A stretch of 64,000 bases of DNA from DATLED01 sp963750255 (GCA_963750255.1 CAVVPZ010000006.1:310001-374000), one strand, 5' to 3'; shown: positions 8,968 to 17,118, numbered from the stretch's first letter. The notes: generated by a model not told the origin, from the sequence alone. Numbers and translations are program-made.

Positions 8968-9204
8968 TTGGCCACGCTCCGCCTGTTCGCTGCCGCCCGC
9001 GAAGCTGCGGGGACGGGGCGGGTGACGATCGACGCCGCGACGGTGGGAGCGGTGCTGGCCGAGGCCGAGCGTCGGTTCGGAGCCTCGTTCGCCGCCGTAC
9101 TGCCCACCTGCCGGGTGTGGGTCAACGGCGATCCCGCTGGGCTGAACGAGGCCGTCGCCACCGACGACGAAGTGGCAGTCCTCCCGCCGGTGTCTGGTGG
9201 TTGA
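8968..9204 (+). CDS. MoaD/ThiS family sulfur-carrier protein
   Basis: Predicted protein of 78 residues with a beta-grasp pattern starting MATLRLFAAAREAAGTG and ending in PPVSGG. The terminal Gly-Gly is the site of adenylation and thiocarboxylation in MoaD/ThiS proteins. The opening LRLFAAAREAAG favours a MoaD-like role in molybdopterin synthesis, but no other molybdenum-cofactor gene is nearby, so the partner enzyme is unknown. The start is a TTG at 8968; no in-frame ATG fits the conserved N-terminus. The end overlaps the GTG of the next gene by 8 bases. Confidence 0.8.
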   Translation: MATLRLFAAAREAAGTGRVTIDAATVGAVLAEAERRFGASFAAVLPTCRVWVNGDPAGLNEAVATDDEVAVLPPVSGG

Positions 9205-10051
9205 CGCCGCGCCGGCCTTGCTCGAGCGCATGCGGCCCAAGCGACGCCGTGCCGGGTCCAAGCCCCTGACGGCCGACGACAAGAGCCGAACCGCTCGCTC
9301 GCTCGCGTTGTTGCCGACGGCCGACGTCGACGGACCGCGGGTCCGCCTCGGCCTCGCGTGGGCTGTGGTGACGGTGGCGGCCACGATGGCAGGCCCGTTC
9401 GTCGCGACATCGGTGTTCGTTGTGGTCGCACTTGGCGCCGCGGGACAGGCGTGTCGATCCTGGCGAGGCCTGCCCCGTCGCCCCCTCCGACCCGTCGCCA
9501 TCCTCGGCGCGCCGGCCGTGACCGTTGCCGCGTTGTTGGGCCCCTTGGCGGTCGTCGCTGTCGCCGTCGCGGTCGCCGTCGCCGCTGTCGTGGGATGCCG
9601 GATGCGACCCGTGCCGGCCGACGAGCGGATCACGATTGCCATCGCCGTGCTGATCGGCGTCGGTGCGGCGTGCCCGACCCTCCTCCTCACTCGCCTCGGC
9701 CTCGTGCCTGCTTTGGTCTTCCTGCTCTCGATCCACGCCTGGGACGCAGGCGCCTTCATCGTTGGTTCCGGAGCCCGGTCGCGCTGGGAAGGTCCGGTGG
9801 CGGGACTGGCGACCGTCGGGGCGCTCTCGCTGGCGGTGGCCGCGCTGCTCGTGCCGCCATTCCGTGGGGCCAGTCCTTGGATCCTCGCCGGGGTGGTCGG
9901 TTTCCTGGCGCCGGCCGGCACCGCGGTGGCCACCGCGCTGCTGGGACGGCGGGTCGCCGCCGTCCCCGTGCTGCGTCGGATCGATGCCCTCTTGGTCGCC
10001 GGTCCCGTGTGGGCGGCGGTGGGCAAACTCTTGCTCGATCTCCCGCGGTAG
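9197..10051 (+). CDS. Polytopic membrane protein, CDP-diglyceride-synthase-like
   Basis: Predicted protein of 284 residues with a basic N-terminal ~40-residue cytosolic segment and about seven hydrophobic segments. Spacing of helices and the C-terminal LGRRVAAVPVLRRIDALLVA resemble the CdsA/phosphatidate cytidylyltransferase superfamily, but the full CdsA signature (S-x-x-K-R-x4-K-D-x-G-x2-x-P-G-H-G-G) is not visible. It may be a divergent member or an unrelated transporter-like protein. The GTG start overlaps the MoaD-like gene. Nothing connects the two functionally. Confidence 0.5.
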   Translation: MVDAAPALLERMRPKRRRAGSKPLTADDKSRTARSLALLPTADVDGPRVRLGLAWAVVTVAATMAGPFVATSVFVVVALGAAGQACRSWRGLPRRPLRPVAILGAPAVTVAALLGPLAVVAVAVAVAVAAVVGCRMRPVPADERITIAIAVLIGVGAACPTLLLTRLGLVPALVFLLSIHAWDAGAFIVGSGARSRWEGPVAGLATVGALSLAVAALLVPPFRGASPWILAGVVGFLAPAGTAVATALLGRRVAAVPVLRRIDALLVAGPVWAAVGKLLLDLPR

Positions 10052-10062
10052 CCGCCCTCCTA

Positions 10063-10770
10063 CTACCTCGGCGTTCTCGTCGAACGCGGCCCGGAGACGA
10101 GGGCGGGCAGGTCGTCGAGTCGGATCCCGGCGAGGGAGTCGATGACAGCGTCGGCGGCCGACAGGTCGAGGGCTCGGGTGAGGTCGTGGGGCACGGCCAC
10201 GCAACGCAGCCCAGCCGCCTTGGCTGCGGCCACGCCGTTGGGCGAGTCCTCGAAGGCGACTGCGCTCGCCGGGTCGACCCCGAGTCCGGCGCAGGCCCGG
10301 AGGTAGAGGTCGGGCGCTGGCTTGGCCGGGCAGGTGCCGTCGAAGACGGCAATGTGCGCGAAACGATCAGCGAGCCCGACCTGGGCGACGAGGGGGCCGA
10401 CCCAGTCGAGGTCGGAACTCGAGGCGATCGCGGTGGGGATGCCGGCGGCGTCGGCGTCGTCCAACAGGTCGACGACGCCGGGCAGCGGCGCGAGGAGGGC
10501 GGCGATGGCGGGCCAGTGCCGAGCCCGGCGACGAGTGGTGGCGAGATCGGCGTCGAAGCCGGCGCCGACCCGCCGGCCCAACTCGTCGAGAGGGTCCCAG
10601 CCGCCGACGGTGCCGATGCACTGCACCCATTCGTCAAGCGCAAGCACGTGGCCGTACTCCTCCCACGTCGCCCGCCATGCCTCGAATTCGACCCGCTCGG
10701 TGTCGGCGATCAGCCCATCGAAGTCGAAGATCAACGCATCGACCGAGGTCGGGGACGAAGGTTGCGCCAT
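10063..10770 (-). CDS. HAD-superfamily hydrolase (beta-phosphoglucomutase-like)
   Basis: Predicted protein of 235 residues. HAD motif I is IFDFDGLIADTE (nucleophile Asp and acid/base Asp), motif II is IASSSD, motif III is CPAKPAPDLY with the conserved Lys, and motif IV is VAFEDSPNG. The helical cap between motif I and motif II marks HAD subclass IA, as in beta-phosphoglucomutase and phosphoglycolate phosphatase. The substrate is uncertain. The ATG at 10770 precedes MAQPSSP. The gene is divergent from rsiG with 33 bases between the starts. Confidence 0.8.
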   Translation of the reverse strand: MAQPSSPTSVDALIFDFDGLIADTERVEFEAWRATWEEYGHVLALDEWVQCIGTVGGWDPLDELGRRVGAGFDADLATTRRRARHWPAIAALLAPLPGVVDLLDDADAAGIPTAIASSSDLDWVGPLVAQVGLADRFAHIAVFDGTCPAKPAPDLYLRACAGLGVDPASAVAFEDSPNGVAAAKAAGLRCVAVPHDLTRALDLSAADAVIDSLAGIRLDDLPALVSGPRSTRTPR

Positions 10771-10790
10771 CGGGCCAGCGTACGGGTCGG

Positions 10791-10796
10791 TACGAT
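10791..10796 (+). promoter_or_regulatory. Putative -10 element (TACGAT) of a leaderless rsiG transcript
   Basis: TACGAT lies 7 bases upstream of the ATG at 10804, with no Shine-Dalgarno sequence between. The same hexamer lies 6 bases before the rex start. Confidence 0.4.
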
Positions 10797-10803
10797 CGCA
10801 CCC

Positions 10804-11346
10804 ATGCCCGCTGATCGCCTCGAGCGCGTCCTTGCCGACGAATACGCCGCCGGCCTGGGCGACCTCCCGATGGCCGAGGTCCGTTTGCGTCGAGCCCAGT
10901 GCCAGGAGGTCGAGCTCGGCCTCTCGTATGCCCGGCGTCTGGTGCAGGGTCGCCTCGACATCATCCAGGCCGAACTCGCCCACCGTCGCGGTGGCGGCGA
11001 ACGCTCGGCCGTTGCCAGCCTCGTCGAGCAACTCAAGACCGGCAGCATGCTCGGCGATCAGAGCCGGCCCGCCGGATTCGGCCGGCTTCCCACCTTCCTC
11101 GCCCCCGACGCGGCGGCCGACGAGTTGACCGATGAGATCGAGGAGGTCGTCGACCACGAGTCGCTGGCGTCTCTGCCCGATCTTTCCGACGACCAGGTCG
11201 AGGCGATGGCCGACCGGCTCACGACGCTCGAGCGAAGCCTGAGCGATCGACGACGCAAGATCTTCGACCGCATCGACGCCTTCCAGGCCGAGATCGTGGC
11301 CCGATACAAATCCGGTGCGGTCAGCACCGACGAGTTGTTGGCATAG
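10804..11346 (+). CDS. rsiG: RsiG-type c-di-GMP-responsive anti-sigma factor
   Basis: Predicted protein of 180 residues, almost entirely helical. The c-di-GMP signature E(X)3S(X)2R(X)3Q(X)3D of RsiG is matched exactly by Glu37, Ser41, Arg44, Gln48 and Asp52. A second copy on the C-terminal helix has Glu143, Ser147, Arg150 and Asp158, with Phe154 in place of Gln. In Streptomyces, RsiG holds the sporulation sigma factor WhiG inactive when loaded with c-di-GMP (established for that organism). The target here is unknown because no sigma-factor gene lies in the window. The following XRE regulator starts 9 bases downstream and is probably co-transcribed. Confidence 0.8.
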   Translation: MPADRLERVLADEYAAGLGDLPMAEVRLRRAQCQEVELGLSYARRLVQGRLDIIQAELAHRRGGGERSAVASLVEQLKTGSMLGDQSRPAGFGRLPTFLAPDAAADELTDEIEEVVDHESLASLPDLSDDQVEAMADRLTTLERSLSDRRRKIFDRIDAFQAEIVARYKSGAVSTDELLA

Positions 11347-11354
11347 CGGGACGG

Positions 11355-11738
11355 ATGGACGACGAGACCGATCGGGCGCATGATCTCGGTTCATTCATCC
11401 GCGAGCAGCGCAACAGCGCCCGGCTGAGCCTCCGCCGGCTCTCCGATCTGGCCGGGATCTCGAACCCGTACCTCAGCCAGATCGAGCGGGGGTTGCGGAA
11501 GCCGTCAGCCGAGATCCTCCAGCAGATCGCAAAGGCACTTCGCATCTCGGCCGAGACGCTCTATGTCCAGGCGGGCATCCTCGAGGACCGCCACGGCGAG
11601 CACGATCTCGTGGGCGAGATCCTCCGCGATCCGTTCATCACCGAAGACCAGAAGCAGACCTTGATCAAGGTGTACGCGTCCTTCCGGCGCGAGAACGATC
11701 CACACGAACCGGAAGAAGACCCGCCCTCGGCGGGTTGA
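11355..11738 (+). CDS. XRE-family helix-turn-helix regulator
   Basis: Predicted protein of 127 residues. An N-terminal HTH (about residues 10-65) reads SFIREQRNSARLSLRRLSDL and then GISNPYLSQIERG, the classic XRE recognition helix. The C-terminal part (residues 70-127) is acidic and charged with no clear sensory domain. It lies between rsiG and mshA and its stop overlaps the TTG start of mshA, so the three form an apparent operon. The regulated genes are unknown. Confidence 0.85.
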   Translation: MDDETDRAHDLGSFIREQRNSARLSLRRLSDLAGISNPYLSQIERGLRKPSAEILQQIAKALRISAETLYVQAGILEDRHGEHDLVGEILRDPFITEDQKQTLIKVYASFRRENDPHEPEEDPPSAG

Positions 11739-12973
11739 GGTTTTCCGTGCGCTCCCTCGCCGTGCTCTCCATGCACACCTCGCCATTGGCTCAGCCAGGA
11801 ACCGGTGACGGCGGCGGCATGAACGTCTACGTCCGGGAGCTCGCTTCGGCGCTGGCCCGAGCTGGCGTGCGCTGTGAGGTGTTCACCCGGGCCTACGACC
11901 CAGACCTGCCTGCCACCATCCAGGTCGAGCCCGGGCTGGCCGTCCACCACGTGCCGGCCGGTCCTCTCGGGCCGGTGGCCAAAGAGCGGCTCCACGGGCT
12001 GGTGCCCGAGTTCAGCGACGCGGTGCTCCAGCGCCTCTCGACAGGCCCCGGCGTCGACGCTGTCCACGCCAACTACTGGCTCTCGGGCATCGCCGGCCAC
12101 CGGGTCAAGCACGAACTCGACCTGCCGCTCGTGTCGACCTTCCACACCCTCGACCGGGTCAAGGCCGAGGTCGACCTTGCTGACGACAGCGAGCATCGCA
12201 GCGAGGAGGAGGCGCGCATCATCGGCTGTTCCGACGCCGTGCTCGCCTCGTGCGACGACGAGGTCGCCCAACTCGTACGTCTCTACGGGGCCGACCCCAC
12301 GCGGGTCGAGGTCGTCGCCCCGGGTGTCGATCACGCATTCTTCGCCCCCGGGCAACAGGCCCAGGCTCGCCGGGCGGTCGGACTCCCGGAGGCGGGCCGC
12401 ATCCTCCTGTTCGTCGGTCGCATCCAGCCGCTCAAGGGCCTCGATGTCGCCATCGGCGCACTCGCCGAGGTCGCCGAGGCTCACCCCGACGCCACCCTCG
12501 TCGTCGTCGGCGGTCCGAGCGGGCCGAGCGGCGCTGCGGAGATGGATCGCATGCAGGCGCTGGTGGCCGACCTCGGACTGGCGCCGAGGGTTCGGTTCGT
12601 GCCGCCTCAGGCCCACGAACTCCTCTCGACGTTCTATCGGGCCGCCGACGTGGTGCTCGTCCCCAGCCGCTCCGAGTCGTTCGGTCTCGTCGCCCTCGAG
12701 GCCGCGGCCTGCGGGATCCCTGTGGTTGCGTCGTCGGTCGGCGGTCTGACCAGCCTGGTCGACGACGGGCACACCGGGTTCCTCGTCGAGGGCCGCGAGC
12801 CGGGGGCGTTCGCGATCGCCGTCGACAAGATTCTCGGCGATTCGCGACTGGCTGCGGCGATGGGCGCGGCGGCGGCCACCCGAGCGCGGGGCTACACCTG
12901 GTCAGTGGCGGCCGAACGTCTGGTACGCCTCTACGGTCAACTCACCTCCCGCCAGCTGGTGGAATGCCCGTAG
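11735..12973 (+). CDS. mshA: D-inositol-3-phosphate glycosyltransferase MshA
   Basis: Predicted GT-B glycosyltransferase of family GT4, 412 residues. MshA transfers N-acetylglucosamine from UDP-GlcNAc to 1D-myo-inositol-3-phosphate, the first step of mycothiol synthesis. Visible MshA features are the N-terminal GTGDGGGMNVYVRELA segment, VHANYWLSG, FHTLDRVKA, the FVGRIQPLKG donor-site strand and the ESFGLVALEAAACG motif with the E-x7-E pair. The start is TTG at 11735, overlapping the XRE gene's stop. A YbjN-family gene follows immediately, the same order as mshA (Rv0486)-Rv0487 in Mycobacterium tuberculosis. That supports MshA over other GT4 enzymes. Confidence 0.85.
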   Translation: MRFSVRSLAVLSMHTSPLAQPGTGDGGGMNVYVRELASALARAGVRCEVFTRAYDPDLPATIQVEPGLAVHHVPAGPLGPVAKERLHGLVPEFSDAVLQRLSTGPGVDAVHANYWLSGIAGHRVKHELDLPLVSTFHTLDRVKAEVDLADDSEHRSEEEARIIGCSDAVLASCDDEVAQLVRLYGADPTRVEVVAPGVDHAFFAPGQQAQARRAVGLPEAGRILLFVGRIQPLKGLDVAIGALAEVAEAHPDATLVVVGGPSGPSGAAEMDRMQALVADLGLAPRVRFVPPQAHELLSTFYRAADVVLVPSRSESFGLVALEAAACGIPVVASSVGGLTSLVDDGHTGFLVEGREPGAFAIAVDKILGDSRLAAAMGAAAATRARGYTWSVAAERLVRLYGQLTSRQLVECP

Positions 12974-13440
12974 ACCCGGCCTCGCCGAATCAACTCGACG
13001 AGCTGGGCACGCTGATCCGCACCTGGGCCGAGTCGGCGAGGGAGTCCAACGATCTGGTGCTCGCCGTCGATCAACTTCCGCGGCCCGACGCCACCGGAGA
13101 CCGGCGCTGGTTCATCCGGTTGGCGGGAGAGGAGAAGCAGGTCACCACGATCTGGTTCCACCTCCGCGAGCGGACCCTCCACTTCGAGACCCAATTCATG
13201 CCCGGGCCCGAGGAGGACCGCGAGGCCCTGTTCGAATACCTGTTGCGGCTCAACAACAAGCTGTTCGGGGTGAGGTTCGCCATCGGCGACGAGGATGCCG
13301 TCTATCTCGTTGGACAGTTGCCGTGGTCGGCCGTCGACGAGGACGAACTGGACCGGATCGTGGGCTCGGCGTACGCCTACACCGAGCAGTACTTCCGGCC
13401 CGCCATGCGGATCGGTTATCGCTCGAAATTCCGGGGCTAG
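12964..13440 (+). CDS. YbjN domain-containing protein
   Basis: Predicted protein of 158 residues with the alternating alpha/beta pattern of the YbjN (type III secretion chaperone-like) fold. Sequence landmarks are WFIRLAGEEK, TIWFHLRERTLHFET and LLRLNNKLFGVRF. The function is unknown, though members next to mshA are conserved across mycothiol-producing actinobacteria. The ATG at 12964 overlaps the end of mshA by 10 bases, indicating coupled translation. Confidence 0.8.
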   Translation: MPVDPASPNQLDELGTLIRTWAESARESNDLVLAVDQLPRPDATGDRRWFIRLAGEEKQVTTIWFHLRERTLHFETQFMPGPEEDREALFEYLLRLNNKLFGVRFAIGDEDAVYLVGQLPWSAVDEDELDRIVGSAYAYTEQYFRPAMRIGYRSKFRG

Positions 13441-13531
13441 CAGGGCACTTGTTGCGCCTCCCGACCGCCGGTACGGTGGGCTTCGACAGGCCCGAGGGGC
13501 GGATCACCGGCATTCGTTCGGGGAAGTGCGA

Positions 13532-14758
13532 ATGACGGCGAGAGGTTCCTCGGGCCTCGTCGCGTCCCCGCCGCCGTTCGCCGTGATCGTGGCCATCACG
13601 CTGACAGGAATCATGGCCAACACGCTGGTGACGCCGGCCACGCCCGACATCGTCGAGGACTTCGGCGTCGGGGTCTCGGGCGTGGGCCTGTTGCTGGCCG
13701 CGGCCACCGCGCCCGGCATCGTCCTCGCCCCGGTCATCGGGGTGTTGGCCGACCGCTACGGCCGCCGGCGAGTCGTCGTGCCCTGCCTCGCCCTGTTCGG
13801 TCTCGCCGGCGGGGCCGGCGCATTCGCCCCGTCATTCGACGTGTTGTTGGTGCTCCGCCTCCTCCAGGGAGCGGGCGCCGCCGGACTCATCAACCTGGCC
13901 GTCGTCATCATCGGCGACCACTGGGACGGGGCCGAGCGGGCCCGCCGCATCGGGCGCAATGCGGCGTCGCTGACCGCGTCGATCGCCGTGCTGCCCCCTC
14001 TCGGCGGCCTCCTGGCGTCGCTGGGCGGCTGGCGGTGGACCTTCGCCCCGTTCTGGCTGGGTTTGGTCACCGCCGGGGCGGCCTGGATCTATCTCGGGCC
14101 CTCCGAGCGCGGCGAGGGAACGCTGGGCGAACAATTGCGCCGCACCCGCCCGTTCCTGGCCTTGCCGGTGGTTCTCGGGTCGATGGCGTTGGCGTTCGTC
14201 CTGTTCGTACTCATCTTCGGCGCCTTCCTTACCGTCTTGCCCGTGCACCTCAAGGACGAGTTCGGCGTCGAGGCGGGGTTCCGCGGTCTCGTGCTGGCGA
14301 TCCCTGCTATTCCATCGACTCTCATGGCCTTGAGCTTGGGTCGCTGGCGGGCCCGATGGGGAGCGGGTCCGATCATCACGGCCGGCGCCCTCGCCCTGGC
14401 CGGCGGACTGGCCATCCTGGCCGTCGCGCCCACCCTGCCGCTGCTGCTGCTGGGCCCCGTGGTGTACGGGTTCGGGGAAGGGCTGATGATCCCGGTGCTC
14501 CAAGACGCCGTGGCTTCGGCGCCGCCGGCGTCGAGTCGGGGGGCGGTCGTCGCTTCGTTCGTCGGCGTGACCCGTCTGGGCCAGACGGTCGGCCCCGTTG
14601 CGTTCGCGTCGGGTCTCGGCGCCGTGGGCGCCACGCCGGTGTTCGCCGTGGGCGCCGCCCTCGCCTTGGGCATGGCGTGCGCGTTTCCGCTGGCCCGGCG
14701 ATTCGGCTTCCTGGTGAGGCAGGAGATTGCCTCGCCGGCGGCGAACCCGTTACCCTGA
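13532..14758 (+). CDS. Major facilitator superfamily transporter
   Basis: Predicted protein of 408 residues with about 12 hydrophobic segments. The loop 2-3 motif VLADRYGRRRVVVP is MFS motif A. The first helix region carries TLVTPATPDIVEDFGV, typical of drug:H+ antiporters (DHA1-like). The substrate is unknown. The ATG at 13532 was chosen because it starts the first transmembrane region with a short hydrophilic lead. The gene stands alone with about 90 bases to the upstream YbjN gene. Confidence 0.85.
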   Translation: MTARGSSGLVASPPPFAVIVAITLTGIMANTLVTPATPDIVEDFGVGVSGVGLLLAAATAPGIVLAPVIGVLADRYGRRRVVVPCLALFGLAGGAGAFAPSFDVLLVLRLLQGAGAAGLINLAVVIIGDHWDGAERARRIGRNAASLTASIAVLPPLGGLLASLGGWRWTFAPFWLGLVTAGAAWIYLGPSERGEGTLGEQLRRTRPFLALPVVLGSMALAFVLFVLIFGAFLTVLPVHLKDEFGVEAGFRGLVLAIPAIPSTLMALSLGRWRARWGAGPIITAGALALAGGLAILAVAPTLPLLLLGPVVYGFGEGLMIPVLQDAVASAPPASSRGAVVASFVGVTRLGQTVGPVAFASGLGAVGATPVFAVGAALALGMACAFPLARRFGFLVRQEIASPAANPLP

Positions 14759-14790
14759 CGCTCGGCTTTCGTGGGCCTGGCGGCACCGCT

Positions 14791-14813
14791 TTCACGTGGC
14801 ACCCTCACGTGAA
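14791..14813 (+). promoter_or_regulatory. Perfect inverted repeat upstream of the M23 peptidase gene
   Basis: TTCACGTG (14791-14798) and CACGTGAA (14806-14813) form an 8-bp perfect dyad with a 7-base spacer. It ends 9 bases before the ATG at 14823, overlapping where a -10 element would be. It could be a repressor operator or an RNA hairpin affecting initiation; no regulator is identified. Confidence 0.4.
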
Positions 14814-14822
14814 TCCCTCACC

Positions 14823-15980
14823 ATGACTCTCACTCGACGACTCGCGTCCATCCCCCTGGTCCTGGCGCTCGTGGTGGGCTTGGCTGCACCGGCGGGTGCG
14901 GCATCGACGGCCACCGCCCGCAAGCGGCAGGCCGACGTGCGGGCGGCCAAGGCGAAGGCGGCCTCCAAGCTCAACGCGCTCAAGGCCACCGACCACGACC
15001 TCGAGAAGGCCGTCGCCGCGTTGGCCACGCAGGTCCGGGCCCAGAATGCGAAGGTGGCATCGGCCCAGCAGGCAGTCAAGGTGGCCGAGAACGAGGTCAG
15101 TCAGGCCGAGACCCGGATCGCGGCCACCGAGGCGTCGATGACCAACCTGCACGGCGCCGTCGTCGACCGAGCGGTGGCGGCCTATGTGCGACCCCAGCAA
15201 GCCGCGCTCGCCGGGCTCACGGAGGCCACCAGCCTCGAGGACGCCAGCCGTCGCTCGTCGATGCTGCGACAGGTCGCCAACAGCGACCGTGACATCCTCG
15301 ATCAGCTGCGGGCGACCAAGGAAGATCTCGGCATCGAGCGTGAACGGGCGACCGCGGCCCGCACCGTCGCTGCCGAGCGCAAGGCCGCCGCAGCCCAGCA
15401 ACTGAGCACGTACAAGGCCAATCTGGCCGAGAAGCACCGGCTCGAGACGGCACTCGACGCGCGTATCGCCGCCGTGACCGGCGAGATCGAGGCCCACACC
15501 CGTGAGGACTCCGCCATCCAAGCGCTGCTCAACAGCGAGGCGGCCCGTGCGGCGGCGTCCCGTCGGGCCTCGCGTGGGGGCGACAGCGACGACAGCGGCG
15601 GACGCATCTCGGGCGCCGGGATGCGGTGGCCGGCCAGCGGACCGGTGACATCGGAGTTCGGCTACCGGTGGGGCCGGCTCCACGCCGGCATCGACATCGG
15701 GGCCGGCACCGGCGCCCCCATTCGGGCGGCCAAATCGGGCACCGTCATCTTCTCCGGCGTCCAGGGCGGCTACGGCAACGTGGTGATCATCGAGCACGGT
15801 GGCGGCCTCTCGACCCTCTATGGCCACATGAGCCGCCGCGCCGCCAGTGACGGCGACGAGGTCGCTACCGGTGACCTCATCGGCTACGTCGGGTCGACCG
15901 GCCACTCCACCGGCCCCCACCTCCATTTCGAGACACGGGTCGGCGGGTCACCCCAGAACCCGCGCCGTTACCTGCCCTGA
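14823..15980 (+). CDS. Secreted M23-family peptidoglycan peptidase with coiled coil
   Basis: Predicted protein of 385 residues. An N-terminal signal peptide (Arg-Arg, then a hydrophobic core, cleavage near AGAAS, residue ~27) is followed by a long Ala/Lys/Glu-rich coiled coil (about residues 30-245), a Gly/Ser linker and a C-terminal LytM domain. Zinc ligands are visible in HAGIDIG (His, Asp) and HLHFE. This is the architecture of EnvC/NlpD-like or mycobacterial RipC-like hydrolases and activators, acting in the cell wall during division. The first motif His and the HxH motif are both present, so the domain may be active. An inverted repeat sits in the leader and a hairpin overlaps the stop codon. 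Confidence 0.85.
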   Translation: MTLTRRLASIPLVLALVVGLAAPAGAASTATARKRQADVRAAKAKAASKLNALKATDHDLEKAVAALATQVRAQNAKVASAQQAVKVAENEVSQAETRIAATEASMTNLHGAVVDRAVAAYVRPQQAALAGLTEATSLEDASRRSSMLRQVANSDRDILDQLRATKEDLGIERERATAARTVAAERKAAAAQQLSTYKANLAEKHRLETALDARIAAVTGEIEAHTREDSAIQALLNSEAARAAASRRASRGGDSDDSGGRISGAGMRWPASGPVTSEFGYRWGRLHAGIDIGAGTGAPIRAAKSGTVIFSGVQGGYGNVVIIEHGGGLSTLYGHMSRRAASDGDEVATGDLIGYVGSTGHSTGPHLHFETRVGGSPQNPRRYLP

Positions 15981-15993
15981 GCGAATCTCAGGG
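15975..15993 (+). terminator. Hairpin overlapping the end of the M23 gene
   Basis: CCCTGAG (15975-15981) and CTCAGGG (15987-15993) form a perfect 7-bp stem with loop CGAAT across the TGA stop. No T-run follows, so it would be a U-less terminator-like hairpin, if it acts as one. Confidence 0.35.
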
Positions 15994-16014
15994 CTCGTGG
16001 TGGTTGCGCCCGGT

Positions 16015-16020
16015 TAGCGT
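16015..16020 (+). promoter_or_regulatory. Putative -10 element (TAGCGT) of a leaderless proC transcript
   Basis: TAGCGT ends 6 bases before the GTG at 16027; no ribosome-binding site is visible. Confidence 0.45.
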
Positions 16021-16026
16021 GCGCCC

Positions 16027-16818
16027 GTGACCCGGCTGGTGGTGGTGGGCGGCGGACGGATGGGCGAGGCCTTGGTGGCGGGCCTGATCTCGGCCGAATG
16101 GGCGCCGATCGAAGACCTGTTGGTCGTCGAATCTGTCGCCACCCGGCGCTCGGAGTTGGAGGAGCGCTATCCAGGCTTACCCGTGGCCGCCGAGACCGGG
16201 GCGGCCGAGGGGGCCGTCGTCGCCGTAAAACCCGGAGATGTGGCCGACGCCTGCCGGTCGCTGGCCAGCGCCGGTGTGGGCCGGGTGCTCTCCATCGCCG
16301 CCGGCGTCCCCTTGGAGTTGCTCGAGTCGGCCGTGGGCGCCGGGGTCCCCGTCATACGGGCCATGCCCAACACGCCGGCCCTCGTGGGCGCAGGAGCAGC
16401 CGCCATCGCCGGAGGCACGGCGGCTGGCCCCGACGACCTCGACTGGGCCGAGGGCCTCCTCCGGGCCGTCGGGACCGTCGTCCGGGTCCCCGAGCACCTC
16501 CTCGACGCGGTCACGGGCCTGTCGGGCTCCGGGCCGGCCTACCTGTTCCTCGTGGCCGAAGCACTGATCGAGGCCGGCGTGCTCGCCGGACTCCCGCGTG
16601 ACATCAGCACCGAGTTGGCCCTCGCCACCATGCTCGGGTCCGTCCGCATGTTGCACGAGTCGGGCGAATCCCCCGAGACCCTGCGGGCGCAGGTCACTTC
16701 ACCGGGCGGCACGACCGCCGCCGGCCTGCGCGTTCTCGAGGCCGCCGGCGTCCGATCGGCCTTCTTGGAGGCCGTGTCGGCTGCCGCTGAGCGGTCGCGC
16801 GAGCTCGGCCGGAACTGA
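16027..16818 (+). CDS. proC: Pyrroline-5-carboxylate reductase
   Basis: Predicted protein of 263 residues. ProC reduces 1-pyrroline-5-carboxylate to L-proline with NAD(P)H, the last step of proline synthesis, in the cytosol. The N-terminal Rossmann motif reads VVVGGGRMGEALVAGL. The substrate-binding region carries RAMPNTPALVGAG, and the C-terminal dimerisation domain contains TGLSGSGPAYLF and TSPGGTTAAGL, the ProC signature. The start is GTG. bldC follows 76 bases downstream on the same strand. Confidence 0.93.
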   Translation: MTRLVVVGGGRMGEALVAGLISAEWAPIEDLLVVESVATRRSELEERYPGLPVAAETGAAEGAVVAVKPGDVADACRSLASAGVGRVLSIAAGVPLELLESAVGAGVPVIRAMPNTPALVGAGAAAIAGGTAAGPDDLDWAEGLLRAVGTVVRVPEHLLDAVTGLSGSGPAYLFLVAEALIEAGVLAGLPRDISTELALATMLGSVRMLHESGESPETLRAQVTSPGGTTAAGLRVLEAAGVRSAFLEAVSAAAERSRELGRN

Positions 16819-16894
16819 AACCCCTTCAGCCCCACTTTGCACTTGCCGAACATTGGCGTACCCTCCGGCCTGCGGAGAAGGGGTGATTCCAACG

Positions 16895-17089
16895 ATGGCT
16901 GAACGAGCGTCGCGCCCGGCATACCTGACGGTGGCCGAGGTGGCGGAAATGCTGCGAGTGTCCAACATGACGGTGTACCGGCTGATCAACGCCGGTTCGC
17001 TGCCCGCGGTCCGAGTGGGGAAGTCCTACCGGCTCACCGAGGCAGACGTCGACCGGTACCTGGCCCAGGGGTACACCGAGACGGCCTGA
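16895..17089 (+). CDS. bldC: BldC-type MerR-like developmental regulator
   Basis: Predicted protein of 64 residues, essentially one winged HTH: YLTVAEVAEMLRVSNMTVYR then AGSLPAVRVGKSYRLTEADV. BldC binds DNA cooperatively as head-to-tail oligomers and controls the vegetative-to-sporulation transition in Streptomyces (known for that genus). Small excisionase-family proteins look similar, but the exact length and the chromosomal position next to proC favour BldC. The ATG at 16895 follows GGAGAAGGGG, a usable ribosome-binding site. It is probably transcribed from its own promoter in the 76-base gap. Confidence 0.85.
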   Translation: MAERASRPAYLTVAEVAEMLRVSNMTVYRLINAGSLPAVRVGKSYRLTEADVDRYLAQGYTETA

Positions 17090-17103
17090 TTTCGGGCCCC
17101 GAG

Positions 17104-17109
17104 TAGCGT
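17104..17109 (+). promoter_or_regulatory. Putative -10 element (TAGCGT)
   Basis: TAGCGT lies 9 bases before the ATG at 17119, giving a leader of only a few bases at most. Confidence 0.35.
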
Positions 17110-17118
17110 CGTCGGCCC

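Noticed and set aside
14700..14823. c-di-AMP (ydaO-type) riboswitch before the M23 peptidase
   Set aside because: Such switches often precede actinobacterial wall hydrolases, but only 64 bases separate the MFS stop from the ATG and the conserved core elements are not visible.
16895..17089. Phage excisionase
   Set aside because: No integrase or phage gene nearby; length, sequence and the proC neighbour fit bldC.
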